Assembly: GCA_039888615.1 (NCBI GenBank)
Contig: JBDQQS010000008.1
Direction: 5' to 3' (one strand)
Length of the DNA stretch: 64,000 bases
Source: Flavimaribacter sp039888615
Lineage (GTDB): Bacteria > Pseudomonadota > Alphaproteobacteria > Rhizobiales > Rhizobiaceae
The notes under the pieces were generated by a model, which saw only the letters and a program-made list of their open reading frames with translations, had not been told where the DNA came from and did not search any database. Of the stretch, positions 41,738 through 50,734 are shown one piece after another; position 1 is the first letter of the stretch; every line of letters begins with the position of its first letter. The position numbers and the translations under genes were made by a program.

Positions 41738-41814
41738 CTAGTGGTCCTGAAGATTCCGACATTTGCTCCAGGACGAGCAGCATAGGGATGCAAATGTCGG
41801 AATCGGACCACTAG
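41738..41814. repeat. 77-bp palindromic element, copy 2
   Basis: The element starts CTAGTGGTCC and ends GGACCACTAG. GATTCCGACATTTGC (41752-41766) pairs with GCAAATGTCGGAATC (41790-41804), and four extra nt (TGAA) make a bulge on the left. It has exactly the same length as copy 1, is separated from it by 13 bp, and shares the CTAGTGG ends and the GACATTTG/CAAATGTC core, so the two are diverged copies of one element. Confidence 0.8.
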
Positions 41815-41906
41815 TGTGGCGGGCCTGCATGTCAGCACCGCAGGGACACAATTTTTTGCACCCGGGTCGTTGACGCGGACCGCAGCCGACATGCTAGCTT
41901 GTGCTC

Positions 41907-42371
41907 ATGATTGTTGAGAAAACGACTGTCCGTTCCGCGCTGGCGCCTGTGGCGATGGCGATCATGCTGGCCGCAGCCGCCGGCTGCACCGTCTCCGACA
42001 CCGGTCCGGTCAACGCCGGATCGCCAAGCCTCGCCTCCGTGCAGGAGCTTCCCGATTCCATTATCGGCAAGTGGGACGTCTATCCGGCGATCGGGCCGAC
42101 CGGCAGGGGATGCACCGCCGACTTCAAGGCAAGCTATTCCAACGGCGCCAAGGGCAGCGTGAACGTGTTCGCCTGCAACCTCGTGGAAGGCCTCGGCGGG
42201 ATCAACGGGGTCTCCCGGATCAACGCCTGGGAGCGCAAGGGCCGGACCATCATCCTGTCCGGCATCGCGCAGCCGAATATCGGCACGATCGACCTGCCGG
42301 TCGATTCCTTTACCGACCGGGTGTCGGGCGTCACGCGCGACGACGTCCGCTTCACAATGATCCGGAAGTGA
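41907..42371 (+). CDS. AprI/Inh-like metalloprotease inhibitor lipoprotein
   Basis: A 154-residue envelope lipoprotein. The lipobox is AAGC within AAAAGCTVSD-type sequence near residue 27. The mature part (IIGKWDVYPAIGPTGRGCTADF, then NVFACNLVEGLGG and INAWERKGRTIILS) follows the small beta-barrel AprI/Inh pattern, which inhibits secreted serralysin-like proteases. No such protease is encoded in the window, so the target is uncertain. GTG at 41901 is an alternative start. No clear ribosome binding site precedes either. Confidence 0.75.
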   Translation: MIVEKTTVRSALAPVAMAIMLAAAAGCTVSDTGPVNAGSPSLASVQELPDSIIGKWDVYPAIGPTGRGCTADFKASYSNGAKGSVNVFACNLVEGLGGINGVSRINAWERKGRTIILSGIAQPNIGTIDLPVDSFTDRVSGVTRDDVRFTMIRK

Positions 42372-42737
42372 TTGCAGGCGGCCGCCCGGGAGCGCAAGGG
42401 TCGCAGAACACGATTGGAATCGATCCTGACGCGAATAATTGCTGACGCGTGGTCAAGGAGACGGGCGACGGCGTCATTCGAGGCGTCATCACGCACAACC
42501 TGATCACGATCAGCCCTATGCGTTGTCCGAACCGGAAGAACTGGTTCGCGCGGTCGTGGCAGCGACGCTGGCGCTGCCGAAAGGAGCCATGTCCGTCGGC
42601 CGGCGTCCCGAATCTGAAGTTCCTGCAAGAGGTTGCTGCAAGAATGAAAGGAGCTTCAAATCCACCCCGCTAGGCGCATAGCCCGCCATGCGTTACTGTA
42701 GCGACGCCATGCGTCATCAGCGAAAGATCATCTTACC
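42372..42737. other. 366-bp region upstream of a methyltransferase gene
   Basis: No gene is convincing; two short overlapping frames near 42440-42680 are low-complexity and unlike known proteins. Close to the next start lies a 10-bp direct repeat listed separately. Confidence 0.45.
42684..42714 (+). promoter_or_regulatory. 10-bp direct repeat CGCCATGCGT, 21-bp period
   Basis: Exact copies of CGCCATGCGT lie at 42684-42693 and 42705-42714, two helical turns apart and ending 23 bp before the methyltransferase ATG. The spacing suits two protein monomers on one face of the DNA. Confidence 0.45.
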
Positions 42738-43451
42738 ATGAGCCTGCTTTTCGAAGAGCTTGACTACCGGCCGACACCGATCGGAGCGATCAGCTTGCGC
42801 CGCCGACGCCAGATGTCGCTCGGCATCGACGTGTACGAGATCAAGCTCGGCGAGGAATTTCTGATGTCGAGCCTTTTTACGGCATCGGAGACAGCGCTCG
42901 CAACACTGGCGCTGGCGGACCTGCAGGGCGACGATCTCGACGTCCTGGTCGGCGGTCTCGGTCTTGGCTATACCGCCAGCGAGGTGCTGGAAAACGCCAA
43001 TGTCGGTTCGCTTGTCGTCATAGAACTGCTCGACGCGGTTATCGACTGGCACCGCACCGGGCTGGCGCCGCTCGGCGCGCGGCTGACGGCAGATGCGCGA
43101 TGCCAGTTCCGGCAGGGCGATTTTTTCGAACTGGCGGGACAGGATGAGGGTTTCGATGCGCCGGGACGCCGTTTCGACGCAATCCTGCTCGATATCGACC
43201 ACTCGCCCGAGGCCCTGCTCGATACGCGCAGTTCGGCGTTCTATCGGCCGGCCGCCCTTCGACAGCTTGCCAGGCATCTCAAACCGGGAGGCGTGTTCGG
43301 CCTGTGGTCGAACGACAAACCCGATCAGGCTTTCGTCGATGTCCTGAAGGAAGCGTTCGGCAATGGCAGGGCAGAGCCCGTTGTCTTCTTCAACCCCATA
43401 CAGGAACGGGATTTCACGCAGACCGTCTATCTCGCGCGTCATGACGGTTAA
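42738..43451 (+). CDS. spermidine synthase-like methyltransferase-fold protein
   Basis: A 237-residue protein of the spermidine-synthase/class I methyltransferase fold. The nucleotide-binding glycine loop appears as VLVGGLGLGYTASEVL, the acidic end of beta-2 as LVVIELLDAVIDWH, and the Asp motif as FDAILLDIDHSP. Spermidine-synthase-like proteins of this short type in alphaproteobacteria have no proven substrate. No decarboxylase or polyamine gene adjoins it. No ribosome binding site is obvious. The fold is sure; the reaction is open. Confidence 0.78.
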   Translation: MSLLFEELDYRPTPIGAISLRRRRQMSLGIDVYEIKLGEEFLMSSLFTASETALATLALADLQGDDLDVLVGGLGLGYTASEVLENANVGSLVVIELLDAVIDWHRTGLAPLGARLTADARCQFRQGDFFELAGQDEGFDAPGRRFDAILLDIDHSPEALLDTRSSAFYRPAALRQLARHLKPGGVFGLWSNDKPDQAFVDVLKEAFGNGRAEPVVFFNPIQERDFTQTVYLARHDG

Positions 43452-43643
43452 CTGGTGAACCCGGCGGTTGTGGCGATCGCTAGGGTCTCTTGCCGCACTT
43501 GATGCGGCGCCCGGCAACCCGGCGTCTTGCTAAAAGTCGCCATGGTCAGGCGAGGGACATTCATGCGAAACTGCGATTCCCGCCGGATCGATTGTCGATT
43601 CTGTGTATTGAACCCCGTTTTCAGCTGAGCCGGTCCGCGCCGC

Positions 43644-45503
43644 ATGTCGCTTTCAGACGCCATCTATGGTCCCTTCGAGAGGCTTGTCCGCCCCCTGGAC
43701 ATTCCCTATTCGCCGCTGCCCGATGACGGGCCGTTTTCGCTCGTCATGCATTTCGCGAAGATGTTTCGCGGCGTGCTGGCGGCTTCCGCCTTTCTCAGCA
43801 TAGCCGTCGAACTGATCAATCTTTCCGTCATCTGGGGCGTTTCGGTTATCGTCGACGGCGTGAACACCAAGGGGGGCGAGGCGTTCCTGAGGGAAGACTG
43901 GCTGATGCTGGCCGTTCTGGGCGTCCTGCTTTTTCCGGTCATGCCGGTCTTCATCTTCCTTGCGAACACGCTCGGCTCACAGGTGGTCGCGGTCTGCCTG
44001 CCGGCGGCCATGCAATGGCAGGGGCACAAGGCGGTGGAGCGCCAGGACCTGGCGTTTTTCCATGATCTGTTCGCCGGACAGGTGGCGACCCGCATTTCGC
44101 AAGTTGCGTCCGCGCTGCAGCAGCAGATCGTCGTCGCCTTCCAGAGCGCGCCGCATTTCATAGTGCAGTTTGTCGGGTCGCTGGCGCTGCTGGGGGCGCT
44201 GGCGTGGCCGCTGGCGCTACCGGTCTTCGTGTGGATTGTCGCCAATATCGCGCTTGTGGTGAAGGCGACGCCGAAATTTTCCGGCCGCTCCCGCCGCTCG
44301 GCCAGGGCCAACAGCCTGGTCGTCGGCGCGATGACCGATCTCTACAGCAATATCCAGATGGTGAAGCTCTTCGCGGCCGAAGACAGCGAGGCCGGCGCCA
44401 TGCGCACGGTGGTGGGCAACGCCGTCGAGAGCCAGCAGCAGGAACGGCGCATCTTCCTGACGACCGACGCCACGGTGGTGCTTTTCAACGTCGCCCTCCT
44501 GCTCGGCAACTTCGCGGTCGGGCTCTGGGGGCTTGTCGCCGGGTTCATAACGATCGGGGAGTTCGTCGCCTCGGTGGCGATCGTGCAACGGCTTTCGGGC
44601 AACGCCCGGGCGTTTCTTCACATGGGGCGGCAGGTCTATCAGGCGGCCGGCACGATCCGCGACGCGATGCCGGTGATCACGACGCCGCCGACGATCGTCG
44701 ACGCGCCCGACGCCCGCCCGCTGAAGGTGCACGACGGCAAGGTGGAGTTCCGCAACATCCATTTCGAATACCGAGCGCGGCAACAGGTGATCCGCGACCT
44801 GTCGATGACGGTGCGCGCCGGCGAGAAGGTTGGGCTGGTGGGACTGTCCGGGGCCGGCAAGTCGACGCTCGTCAGCCTGTTGCTCAGGCTGTTCGACCTG
44901 CGGGACGGCTCGATCCTGATCGACGGACAGGATATCGGCGGCGTGACCCAGGAGAGCCTGCGCGAGAGCATCGGCGTCGTGACGCAAGATGTCTCGCTCC
45001 TGCACCGCTCCGTCGGCGACAATATCCTGTACGGCCGGCCGGAGGCTTCGCGCACGGAAATGGTGCAGGCCGCGCGGCTTGCCGAGGCGCACGACTTCAT
45101 CACCGGCCTGAACGACGCGGAAGGCCGCACCGGCTATGACGCCTTCGTCGGCGATCGCGGGGTCAAGCTTTCCGGCGGACAGCGGCAGCGCGTGGCGATC
45201 GCCAGGGTGCTTTTGAAGAACGCGCCGATCCTGGTGCTCGACGAGGCGACCTCGGCGCTCGACAGCGAGGCGGAAGCCGCCGTTCAGGAAAAGCTGGCGC
45301 TGCTGATGGAAGGCAAGACGGTGATCGCGATCGCCCACCGGCTTTCGACCATCGCCGAGATGGACCGGATCGTGGTGCTGGACGAGGGGCGGATCGTCGA
45401 ACAGGGCGCGCCGGCGGACCTGCTCGCCCGCGACGGACTGTATGCGCGGCTGTGGAAGCGGCAGACCGGCGGCTATATCGCCGACACGATGGAGGCGGAT
45501 TAG
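43644..45503 (+). CDS. type I ABC exporter, fused permease and ATPase
   Basis: A 619-residue half-transporter. Residues about 40-340 form six membrane helices, and the ATPase follows with Walker A GLSGAGKST (near residue 397), signature LSGGQRQR and Walker B ILVLDEATSALD. It resembles the MsbA/multidrug group that works as a homodimer. The substrate may be a lipid or drug. The last 4 nt overlap the end of the convergent LysR gene. There is no partner half-transporter gene. Confidence 0.9.
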   Translation: MSLSDAIYGPFERLVRPLDIPYSPLPDDGPFSLVMHFAKMFRGVLAASAFLSIAVELINLSVIWGVSVIVDGVNTKGGEAFLREDWLMLAVLGVLLFPVMPVFIFLANTLGSQVVAVCLPAAMQWQGHKAVERQDLAFFHDLFAGQVATRISQVASALQQQIVVAFQSAPHFIVQFVGSLALLGALAWPLALPVFVWIVANIALVVKATPKFSGRSRRSARANSLVVGAMTDLYSNIQMVKLFAAEDSEAGAMRTVVGNAVESQQQERRIFLTTDATVVLFNVALLLGNFAVGLWGLVAGFITIGEFVASVAIVQRLSGNARAFLHMGRQVYQAAGTIRDAMPVITTPPTIVDAPDARPLKVHDGKVEFRNIHFEYRARQQVIRDLSMTVRAGEKVGLVGLSGAGKSTLVSLLLRLFDLRDGSILIDGQDIGGVTQESLRESIGVVTQDVSLLHRSVGDNILYGRPEASRTEMVQAARLAEAHDFITGLNDAEGRTGYDAFVGDRGVKLSGGQRQRVAIARVLLKNAPILVLDEATSALDSEAEAAVQEKLALLMEGKTVIAIAHRLSTIAEMDRIVVLDEGRIVEQGAPADLLARDGLYARLWKRQTGGYIADTMEAD

Positions 45504-46402
45504 CCGCCGTCCAGCACGTCGCTCGGAAACCCGGCGGCGAGATGGTCGATCAGGGCGCGGACGGCGACGGGCAATCCGCGCCGCGTCGTAAAGACGAGGT
45601 GGACCAGGCCCTTCTGCCCGCGCCACTCGGGCAATACCCGCAACAGCCGGCCGTCATCCAGCGCCGGGAGGCAGGCGTGATAGGGCAGAAGCGCAACGCC
45701 AAGCCCCGCAACAGCGGCTTCGCGCACCGCCGCCATGTCGGCGCAGCCAAGGCGCGGTTCGTGGCGAAGCGTATGCGCCTTGCCATCTGCGGACTCCAGC
45801 CGCCATTCGGTCTCGGCGTCCGTGTCGCTGGTGGCGAGCGTCGGCGTCTGTTTCAGTTGCTCGATATCGTTCAGCCGGTTCGCCAGCGCCGGACTCGCGA
45901 CCAGGACGCGCGTGGAACTGCCGAGCGAGCGCATTGTCAATTCGGCGTCACTGGTCAATGCGACGCGCACCCGCAAGGCGAGGTCGATCCGCTCGCCGAT
46001 GAGGTCCACGGGCCGGTCGGCCGCGACGAGTTGAAGCCGCATGCCGGGATAGCGCTCCAGAAAGCTGCGCGTCAGGTCCGAGACGACCTCCACCATACCG
46101 GTCGGGCAACTGAACCTGATCAGCCCACGCGGTTCGGATTGCGACTGCAGCACCAGAGCTTCGGCCTGCTCGGCCTCAAGCTGGATCGTCCGGCAGCGTT
46201 CGTAGAAGGCCTGGCCGACATCGGTGACCCGAAAGCGCCGGCTCGAGCGTTCTATCAGCCGGATCCCGAGACGCGCTTCCAGGCGGGCGACGCGCCGGCT
46301 GAGCTTTGATTTGGGCTCCCGCAACGCCCGGGCCGCTGCGGCGAAGCCGCCATGCGTCACCACTTCCGAGAAATAGGCGTAGTCGTTGAGATCGGTTTTC
46401 AT
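45500..46402 (-). CDS. LysR-family regulator
   Basis: A 300-residue LysR regulator. The N-terminal helix-turn-helix (YFSEVVTHGGFAAAARALREPKSKLSRRVARLEARLGIRLIERSSRRFRVTD-type arrangement) lies in residues 5-62, followed by the effector-binding domain. It is divergent from an SDR gene, with a symmetrical site between them, so it probably controls that gene and itself. The ATG at 46402 gives the usual LysR N-terminus; a longer frame upstream crosses the operator and is rejected. Confidence 0.9.
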   Translation of the reverse strand: MKTDLNDYAYFSEVVTHGGFAAAARALREPKSKLSRRVARLEARLGIRLIERSSRRFRVTDVGQAFYERCRTIQLEAEQAEALVLQSQSEPRGLIRFSCPTGMVEVVSDLTRSFLERYPGMRLQLVAADRPVDLIGERIDLALRVRVALTSDAELTMRSLGSSTRVLVASPALANRLNDIEQLKQTPTLATSDTDAETEWRLESADGKAHTLRHEPRLGCADMAAVREAAVAGLGVALLPYHACLPALDDGRLLRVLPEWRGQKGLVHLVFTTRRGLPVAVRALIDHLAAGFPSDVLDGG

Positions 46403-46405
46403 GAT

Positions 46406-46429
46406 TATCGTTCCATTTTCAGAACGATA
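46406..46429. promoter_or_regulatory. LysR-type operator, 8-bp inverted repeat
   Basis: TATCGTTC-N8-GAACGATA is perfect over 24 bp, directly upstream of the LysR ATG and 95 bp before the SDR ATG. It contains the T-N11-A type symmetry usual for LysR proteins. Confidence 0.65.
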
Positions 46430-46523
46430 GAGGCCGTTTTTGCATACTACAAGCTTAATCGTCGCAGAATTATCTCCAAAGCACGGGGCAGGGTGGTCCT
46501 GCCCGCGACACAGGAGACAGACG

Positions 46524-47273
46524 ATGAGCAAGTTCGAGAACAAGGTCGTGGTGATAACCGGAGGCACGAGCGGCATCGGCCTCGCGACCGCCAGGGCGTT
46601 TGCGGCTGAAGGCGCCGCCGTTTTCATAACCGGACGCCGCAAGGAGGCGCTCGACGCCGCGGTTCGGTCAATCGACGGCAACGTGACCGGCGTGCGCGGA
46701 GACATGTCCGATCTGGCCGACATCGACCGGCTTTACGATGCGGTTCAGCAGGCCCATGCGCAGATCGACGTGCTGTTCGCAAACGCGGGCGGCGGCGATT
46801 TTGCGCCGCTTGGCGCGATCACCGAAGAGCATTTCCAGCGGACTTTCGATACGAATGTGAAAGGCGTTCTCTTCACCGTGCAGAAGGCGCTGCCGATGTT
46901 GCGCGACGGCGCTTCGGTGATCCTCACCGGCTCGACGACCGGCAGCGCCGGCACGGCCAACTTCAGCGTCTATTCGGCGACCAAGGCGGCAGTGCGCAAT
47001 TTTGCCCGCAGCTGGATTCTCGATCTCAAGGATCGCGGGATTCGCGTCAACGTCGTCAGTCCGGGCCTGACGGACACCGCGGGTCTGACTGAACTTTTCG
47101 GAGGCGGCGCGGACGCCGAAGAGACGAAAAGGCAGCTTGCCGGACTCAATCCCGCAAGCAGGATCGGCCGACCCGAGGAAATTGCAAGCGCGGTGCTGTT
47201 TCTGGCGTCCGGCGAATCCAGCTTCGTCAATGGCGTCGAGTTCTTCGTCGACGGCGGCCAGAACCAGATCTGA
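46524..47273 (+). CDS. short-chain dehydrogenase/reductase
   Basis: A 249-residue classical SDR. The cofactor loop is TGGTSGIG, the NAG motif appears as FANAGGG, the catalytic serine is in LTGSTTGSAGTA and the YxxxK pair in VYSATKAA. GR after the second beta strand (ITGRRKEAL) favours NADP(H). The start ATG follows CAGGAGACA. It is transcribed alone, divergent from the LysR gene, and ends in a strong hairpin. The substrate is unknown. Confidence 0.9.
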   Translation: MSKFENKVVVITGGTSGIGLATARAFAAEGAAVFITGRRKEALDAAVRSIDGNVTGVRGDMSDLADIDRLYDAVQQAHAQIDVLFANAGGGDFAPLGAITEEHFQRTFDTNVKGVLFTVQKALPMLRDGASVILTGSTTGSAGTANFSVYSATKAAVRNFARSWILDLKDRGIRVNVVSPGLTDTAGLTELFGGGADAEETKRQLAGLNPASRIGRPEEIASAVLFLASGESSFVNGVEFFVDGGQNQI

Positions 47274-47282
47274 CCAACAATT

Positions 47283-47310
47283 CGGAGGCGGCCTGTTGCG
47301 GCCGCCTCCG
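47283..47310. terminator. strong hairpin between convergent SDR and rhodanese genes
   Basis: CGGAGGCGGCC (47283-47293) and GGCCGCCTCCG (47300-47310) form a perfect 11-bp stem with a 6-nt loop. It lies 10 bp after the SDR stop and just before the rhodanese stop, suiting a bidirectional terminator, though the T-tract is weak. Confidence 0.65.
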
Positions 47311-47320
47311 GGTCTCTCGC

Positions 47321-48202
47321 CTATTCTCCGACCATCGCCGCGCGCGGCAGGGAGGGATCGGCGCCCCATTCCGACCAGGAGCGGTCATAGACCCGCACCC
47401 GGGGATAGCCGAGAAGCCTGAGCGCAAAGTAGCTGTGCGCGGCCGCCGAGCCTTTCTGGCAGTGGACCACCACATTGGCTTCCGGAGTGACGCCGGCCTC
47501 GAGGAAATGGAGGCTGAGCGCCTGCGGGTCGAACATGGTTCCGTCGGCGTCCAGATTGGCGGCCCAGGGAATGTTGCGCGCCCAGGGGATGTGCCCCTTG
47601 GCGAACAGGTCTGCGGGGCGAACGTCGACAACGACCGTCTCCGGGTCATGCCGCCGCTCCAGGATCCATTCCGCCGAAGCGTAGCGCCGCGGCGTGTAGG
47701 GGACCGGAAAGCGGGGACGCCCGGCAGGCGCCGCGCCGGCTTCGGCCGACAGCGGCAGGCCCGAGGCTGTCCAGGCGTCGATTCCGCCATCGAGGATCGA
47801 GACGTTGCGGTAGCCATGGAGCTCGAGCAGCCAGAACAGGCGCGCCGCGCGGAAGCCGCCTCGATCGTCGTAAAGCACGATCTGCGACGATGCATCCAGC
47901 CCCGCCGCCGCGAAGAGGTTGGCAAGCTCCGCCTCGGAGCGCAACATGCCTTCGACCGGCCCTTCCGGGTCGGACAGCGCGGTGAACGGCATGCTCTGCG
48001 CGCCGGCGATGTGACCTTCTGCATAGGCCTCGGCCGGACGCATGTCGATGACGACGACCGGAGTTTCACTGCTGGCCGAAACGAGCGCGCCGAGCGTGCT
48101 CGCGTCGATGATCAGATGATCGTTCGGGTAGGCGTTTTCTCCGGCAAGCGCGGCGGTGGACATGGCGATCGCCATCGTCGCCCCGATCAGAAACTTTCTC
48201 AT
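47321..48202 (-). CDS. periplasmic two-domain rhodanese (sulfurtransferase)
   Basis: A 293-residue exported protein (signal residues 1-20, ending ALAGE). It holds two rhodanese domains: the first about 30-155 and the second about 165-290. The active loop of the second is VHCQKGSAA with catalytic C248. The same place in the first reads YDDRGG, so this domain has lost its cysteine, as in thiosulfate sulfurtransferases. The CRKGVT/CGSGVT loops of the classical enzymes are replaced by CQKGSA, so the sulfur acceptor is uncertain. The start ATG at 48202 has GGAG upstream. Confidence 0.87.
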   Translation of the reverse strand: MRKFLIGATMAIAMSTAALAGENAYPNDHLIIDASTLGALVSASSETPVVVIDMRPAEAYAEGHIAGAQSMPFTALSDPEGPVEGMLRSEAELANLFAAAGLDASSQIVLYDDRGGFRAARLFWLLELHGYRNVSILDGGIDAWTASGLPLSAEAGAAPAGRPRFPVPYTPRRYASAEWILERRHDPETVVVDVRPADLFAKGHIPWARNIPWAANLDADGTMFDPQALSLHFLEAGVTPEANVVVHCQKGSAAAHSYFALRLLGYPRVRVYDRSWSEWGADPSLPRAAMVGE

Positions 48203-48210
48203 TGTCTTGA

Positions 48211-49549
48211 TCTCCGTTGCGCAATCCCCGCTATCTCGAGACGATTTCGAAGTCCGGTTACCGTCTTCTCCCCGGAGAGGCAGTTGCGCCGGCCTCTGTA
48301 AAGGCAAGCGAAACCGCGCCTGCGAGCAACGAGGCGCTGTCACACGGCGAATGAGCCTTGCCTTCGGGACCGTCCGTCGTCGTCCTGCCCTTCGAGACCA
48401 TAGCCGAGTCGCCCGAGACGATGGCGATTTCGACCGGACTTTCGCGTAATATCGCGGTGGCGCTCGCCCGCTCGCGCTGGCTCTTTGTCACCGGTCGCGG
48501 CAGCGTTGCGGTTCTGAAGGCCGAAGAGCTCGACCCGGTGACGCTGGCGCGCAGGCTCGGCGTTCGCTACGCGCTTTCCGGTCACGCGATGACCGACGAA
48601 AGGCGGCTGCGCGCCTCCGTTTAGCTCTGCGACGCGGAAACCACCCGCGTGGTCTGGGCCGAAACGTTCGATTGCGCGCTGGACGGCGTGATCGACGTGA
48701 TCGACGCCATCGGAAGGCAGATCGCGACGTCGGTCGAAACGCGCATTAAGACGCATATGCGGACGGTCGCGCGCCTGAAGCCGATCGAGGAACTCGACGC
48801 CTGGGGCCTCTATCATCGCGCGGAAGGACCGTCGCGTTACGCCTCCACGATTGCCGAAGTCGAGCATGCGCACGCCATTCTGTCTCGCGCCGTAACGCTC
48901 GCGCCGGACGCAGCCCGCATATCCGCCGCTCTGGCGTCGCTGGAGTTTCGCCGGCAACTCCTGTTCGAACCGCTGACCAGCACTGACGCGCTGATGCGTT
49001 GCGTCGATCTGGCGGGCCGGGCCATCGAACTCGACTCGGACGAGCCGGACGGCCTTGTGGCGATGGGCTGCGCGATTGGGGGCCATGGGAGACCGGAGCG
49101 ACGGCCTGCATCATCTGCTTCGCGCGGTCGCCTTGAACCCCAGTTCCTACCTCGCGCGCAGTTTTTGCGCCTGGGCGCTGCTGTTTGTCGGACGCAACGC
49201 CGACGCACTCGCGCACGCTGACGCAGGGCAGTCCCTCAGTCCGCTGGATCCGGCGGGTTTTCACATGAGCGCGATCCGGGCGCACGCGCTGACGCTCGCA
49301 GGCGAAGTGGAGGAGGGCTATCGCGCTGCAGAAGCATCCGATCTTCACCCGCGGTCGAGCCATCTGGCGAGCATTATCGCGGTCTGGTGCGCCGTTGCGG
49401 CAGGCTTGCCTGATCGCGTGGATTTCCACGTGGCGCGGCTGCGCGCCGCGCGGCCCGATTTCGGGCTGGAGGATTACTTCAAGCTGTTTCCCTTCGAAAG
49501 CGACGCCAGGGAAACCATCGCCCGGTACCTCAGGGCGGCGGGCCTCTGA
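48211..49549 (+). pseudogene. decayed CadC-type winged-helix/TPR regulator
   Basis: The reading frame from 48211 opens with RNPRYLETISKSGYRLLPG, the end of a CadC/OmpR-type winged helix, whose first part is missing. A TGA follows at 48352-48354. Next comes LPSGPSVVVLPFE and a TolB-like segment ending in a TAG at 48622-48624. The same frame continues with ETTRVVWAETFD and TPR-like helices until a five-G run at 49078-49082, where one extra base shifts the frame; the shifted frame (GDRSDGLHHLLRAVALNPSSY) continues to 49549. Two stops, a frameshift and a lost N-terminus show an inactive gene. Confidence 0.85.
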
Positions 49550-49666
49550 CCCTTCACGCTTTTCACGGCAGCCGGCGGGGCGATTGAACCGATTTTCGAC
49601 ATTGGCGCGGTAAGATAATAGAAAGCGAAACAACATCGCTTTGATATCGCGCCAAAGGACGTCTGA

Positions 49667-50614
49667 ATGGATCTGACCACCGGCAAGACCGGTAACCTAG
49701 ACTGGCAGCCGGAATTGCGCACGTTGCGCTATTTTCTTTGCGTGGCCGAAGAGAAGAACATGACGAGGGCGTCGGAGCGGTTGCGCATCGCCCAGCCCGC
49801 CCTCAGCCGGCAGATCGCGCGGCTGGAGGAAGACCTCGGCGTGCCTGTTTTCAAGCGGACCCCGCGCGGCGTCGAACTGACCGAAGCCGGCGAGATCCTT
49901 CAACGCCGCATATACGCCGTCATGGCGCAGATCACCCAGGCGCACCACGATGTCACGGCGCACACGGAAGCGCCGCGCGGCGTGGTCGTCGTCGGCATGC
50001 CGCCGACGCCGGGAGAATTCATTGTGCCGCCGCTGCTGGCGGAAATGAAAGCGAAATATCCCGAGATCGAGTTGCGTTTCGTCGAGGGGTTCAGTCGCGA
50101 CCTGGAAAGCAAGCTTGGGCGCGGCGAGATCGGTCTGGCTGTGATGCACGACGCTCCGCTGCAAAACGACATCGAGACGTCGGAACTGCTCGTCGAGCAT
50201 CTTTATCTTATCGGCCCGCACGGTTCGCTGGACCGCCCTGGCTACACATTGCGCGAGGCCATTTCGCTGCCCCTGATCATGCCAAGCAGACCGAATTATC
50301 TGCGGATCCTCGTCGACAAGCACGCCGACGCGATGGGTGAAGAGCTGAACATCGTCCAACGCGTGGATGGCGTCTGGCATCTCAAATCGCTCGTTCGCAA
50401 CGGTCACGGCTTCACGATCCTGACCTATGGCGGCGTGCTTTCCGAAATCCAGCAGGGAACGCTGGAGGCAAGACCGATCACGGAGCCGAGGATCGACTGG
50501 ACGCTCTGCATCGCCACCAAAGCCGACCAGCGCCGCAAGAAAGCGATCCAGATCGTTGAGCAGACGACGCGGGTCATTGTCGCCGATCTCGTGGCGCGGG
50601 GAATATGGCGGTAG
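49667..50614 (+). CDS. LysR-family regulator of the TRAP operon
   Basis: A 315-residue LysR regulator with a typical N-terminal helix-turn-helix (LRYFLCVAEEKNMTRASERLRIAQPALSRQI-type order, residues about 18-75) and a substrate-binding-like C-terminal domain. It reads in the same direction as the TRAP catabolic operon that begins 120 bp downstream, so it probably controls that operon and may sense its substrate. AAAGGA lies 8 nt before the ATG. Confidence 0.9.
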   Translation: MDLTTGKTGNLDWQPELRTLRYFLCVAEEKNMTRASERLRIAQPALSRQIARLEEDLGVPVFKRTPRGVELTEAGEILQRRIYAVMAQITQAHHDVTAHTEAPRGVVVVGMPPTPGEFIVPPLLAEMKAKYPEIELRFVEGFSRDLESKLGRGEIGLAVMHDAPLQNDIETSELLVEHLYLIGPHGSLDRPGYTLREAISLPLIMPSRPNYLRILVDKHADAMGEELNIVQRVDGVWHLKSLVRNGHGFTILTYGGVLSEIQQGTLEARPITEPRIDWTLCIATKADQRRKKAIQIVEQTTRVIVADLVARGIWR

Positions 50615-50734
50615 GTATTCCTGAAAGGTATGAAGGCGATCAGTTTATAGTATTTGCAATATATCGGCCGCATCCGGCATCGTCCGCCCTACCGGGTCAA
50701 GGAGTGACCCGCAGTCCATTATTTGGGAGGAACC

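Larger units (their letters stand above)
41588..41906. other. 319-bp gap dominated by two palindromic elements
   Basis: Besides the two 77-bp elements listed separately, the left end should carry the promoter of the PuuD-like gene and the right end that of the AprI-like lipoprotein gene. No other gene is visible. Confidence 0.6.

Noticed and set aside
42439..42681. Short frames between the AprI-like and methyltransferase genes
   Set aside because: Overlapping frames with low-complexity translation, no start signals and no recognisable domain.
48358..48624. A small intact gene of 88 codons
   Set aside because: It is the middle part of the decayed CadC/TPR gene: homology-like sequence continues in the same frame on both sides of its stops.
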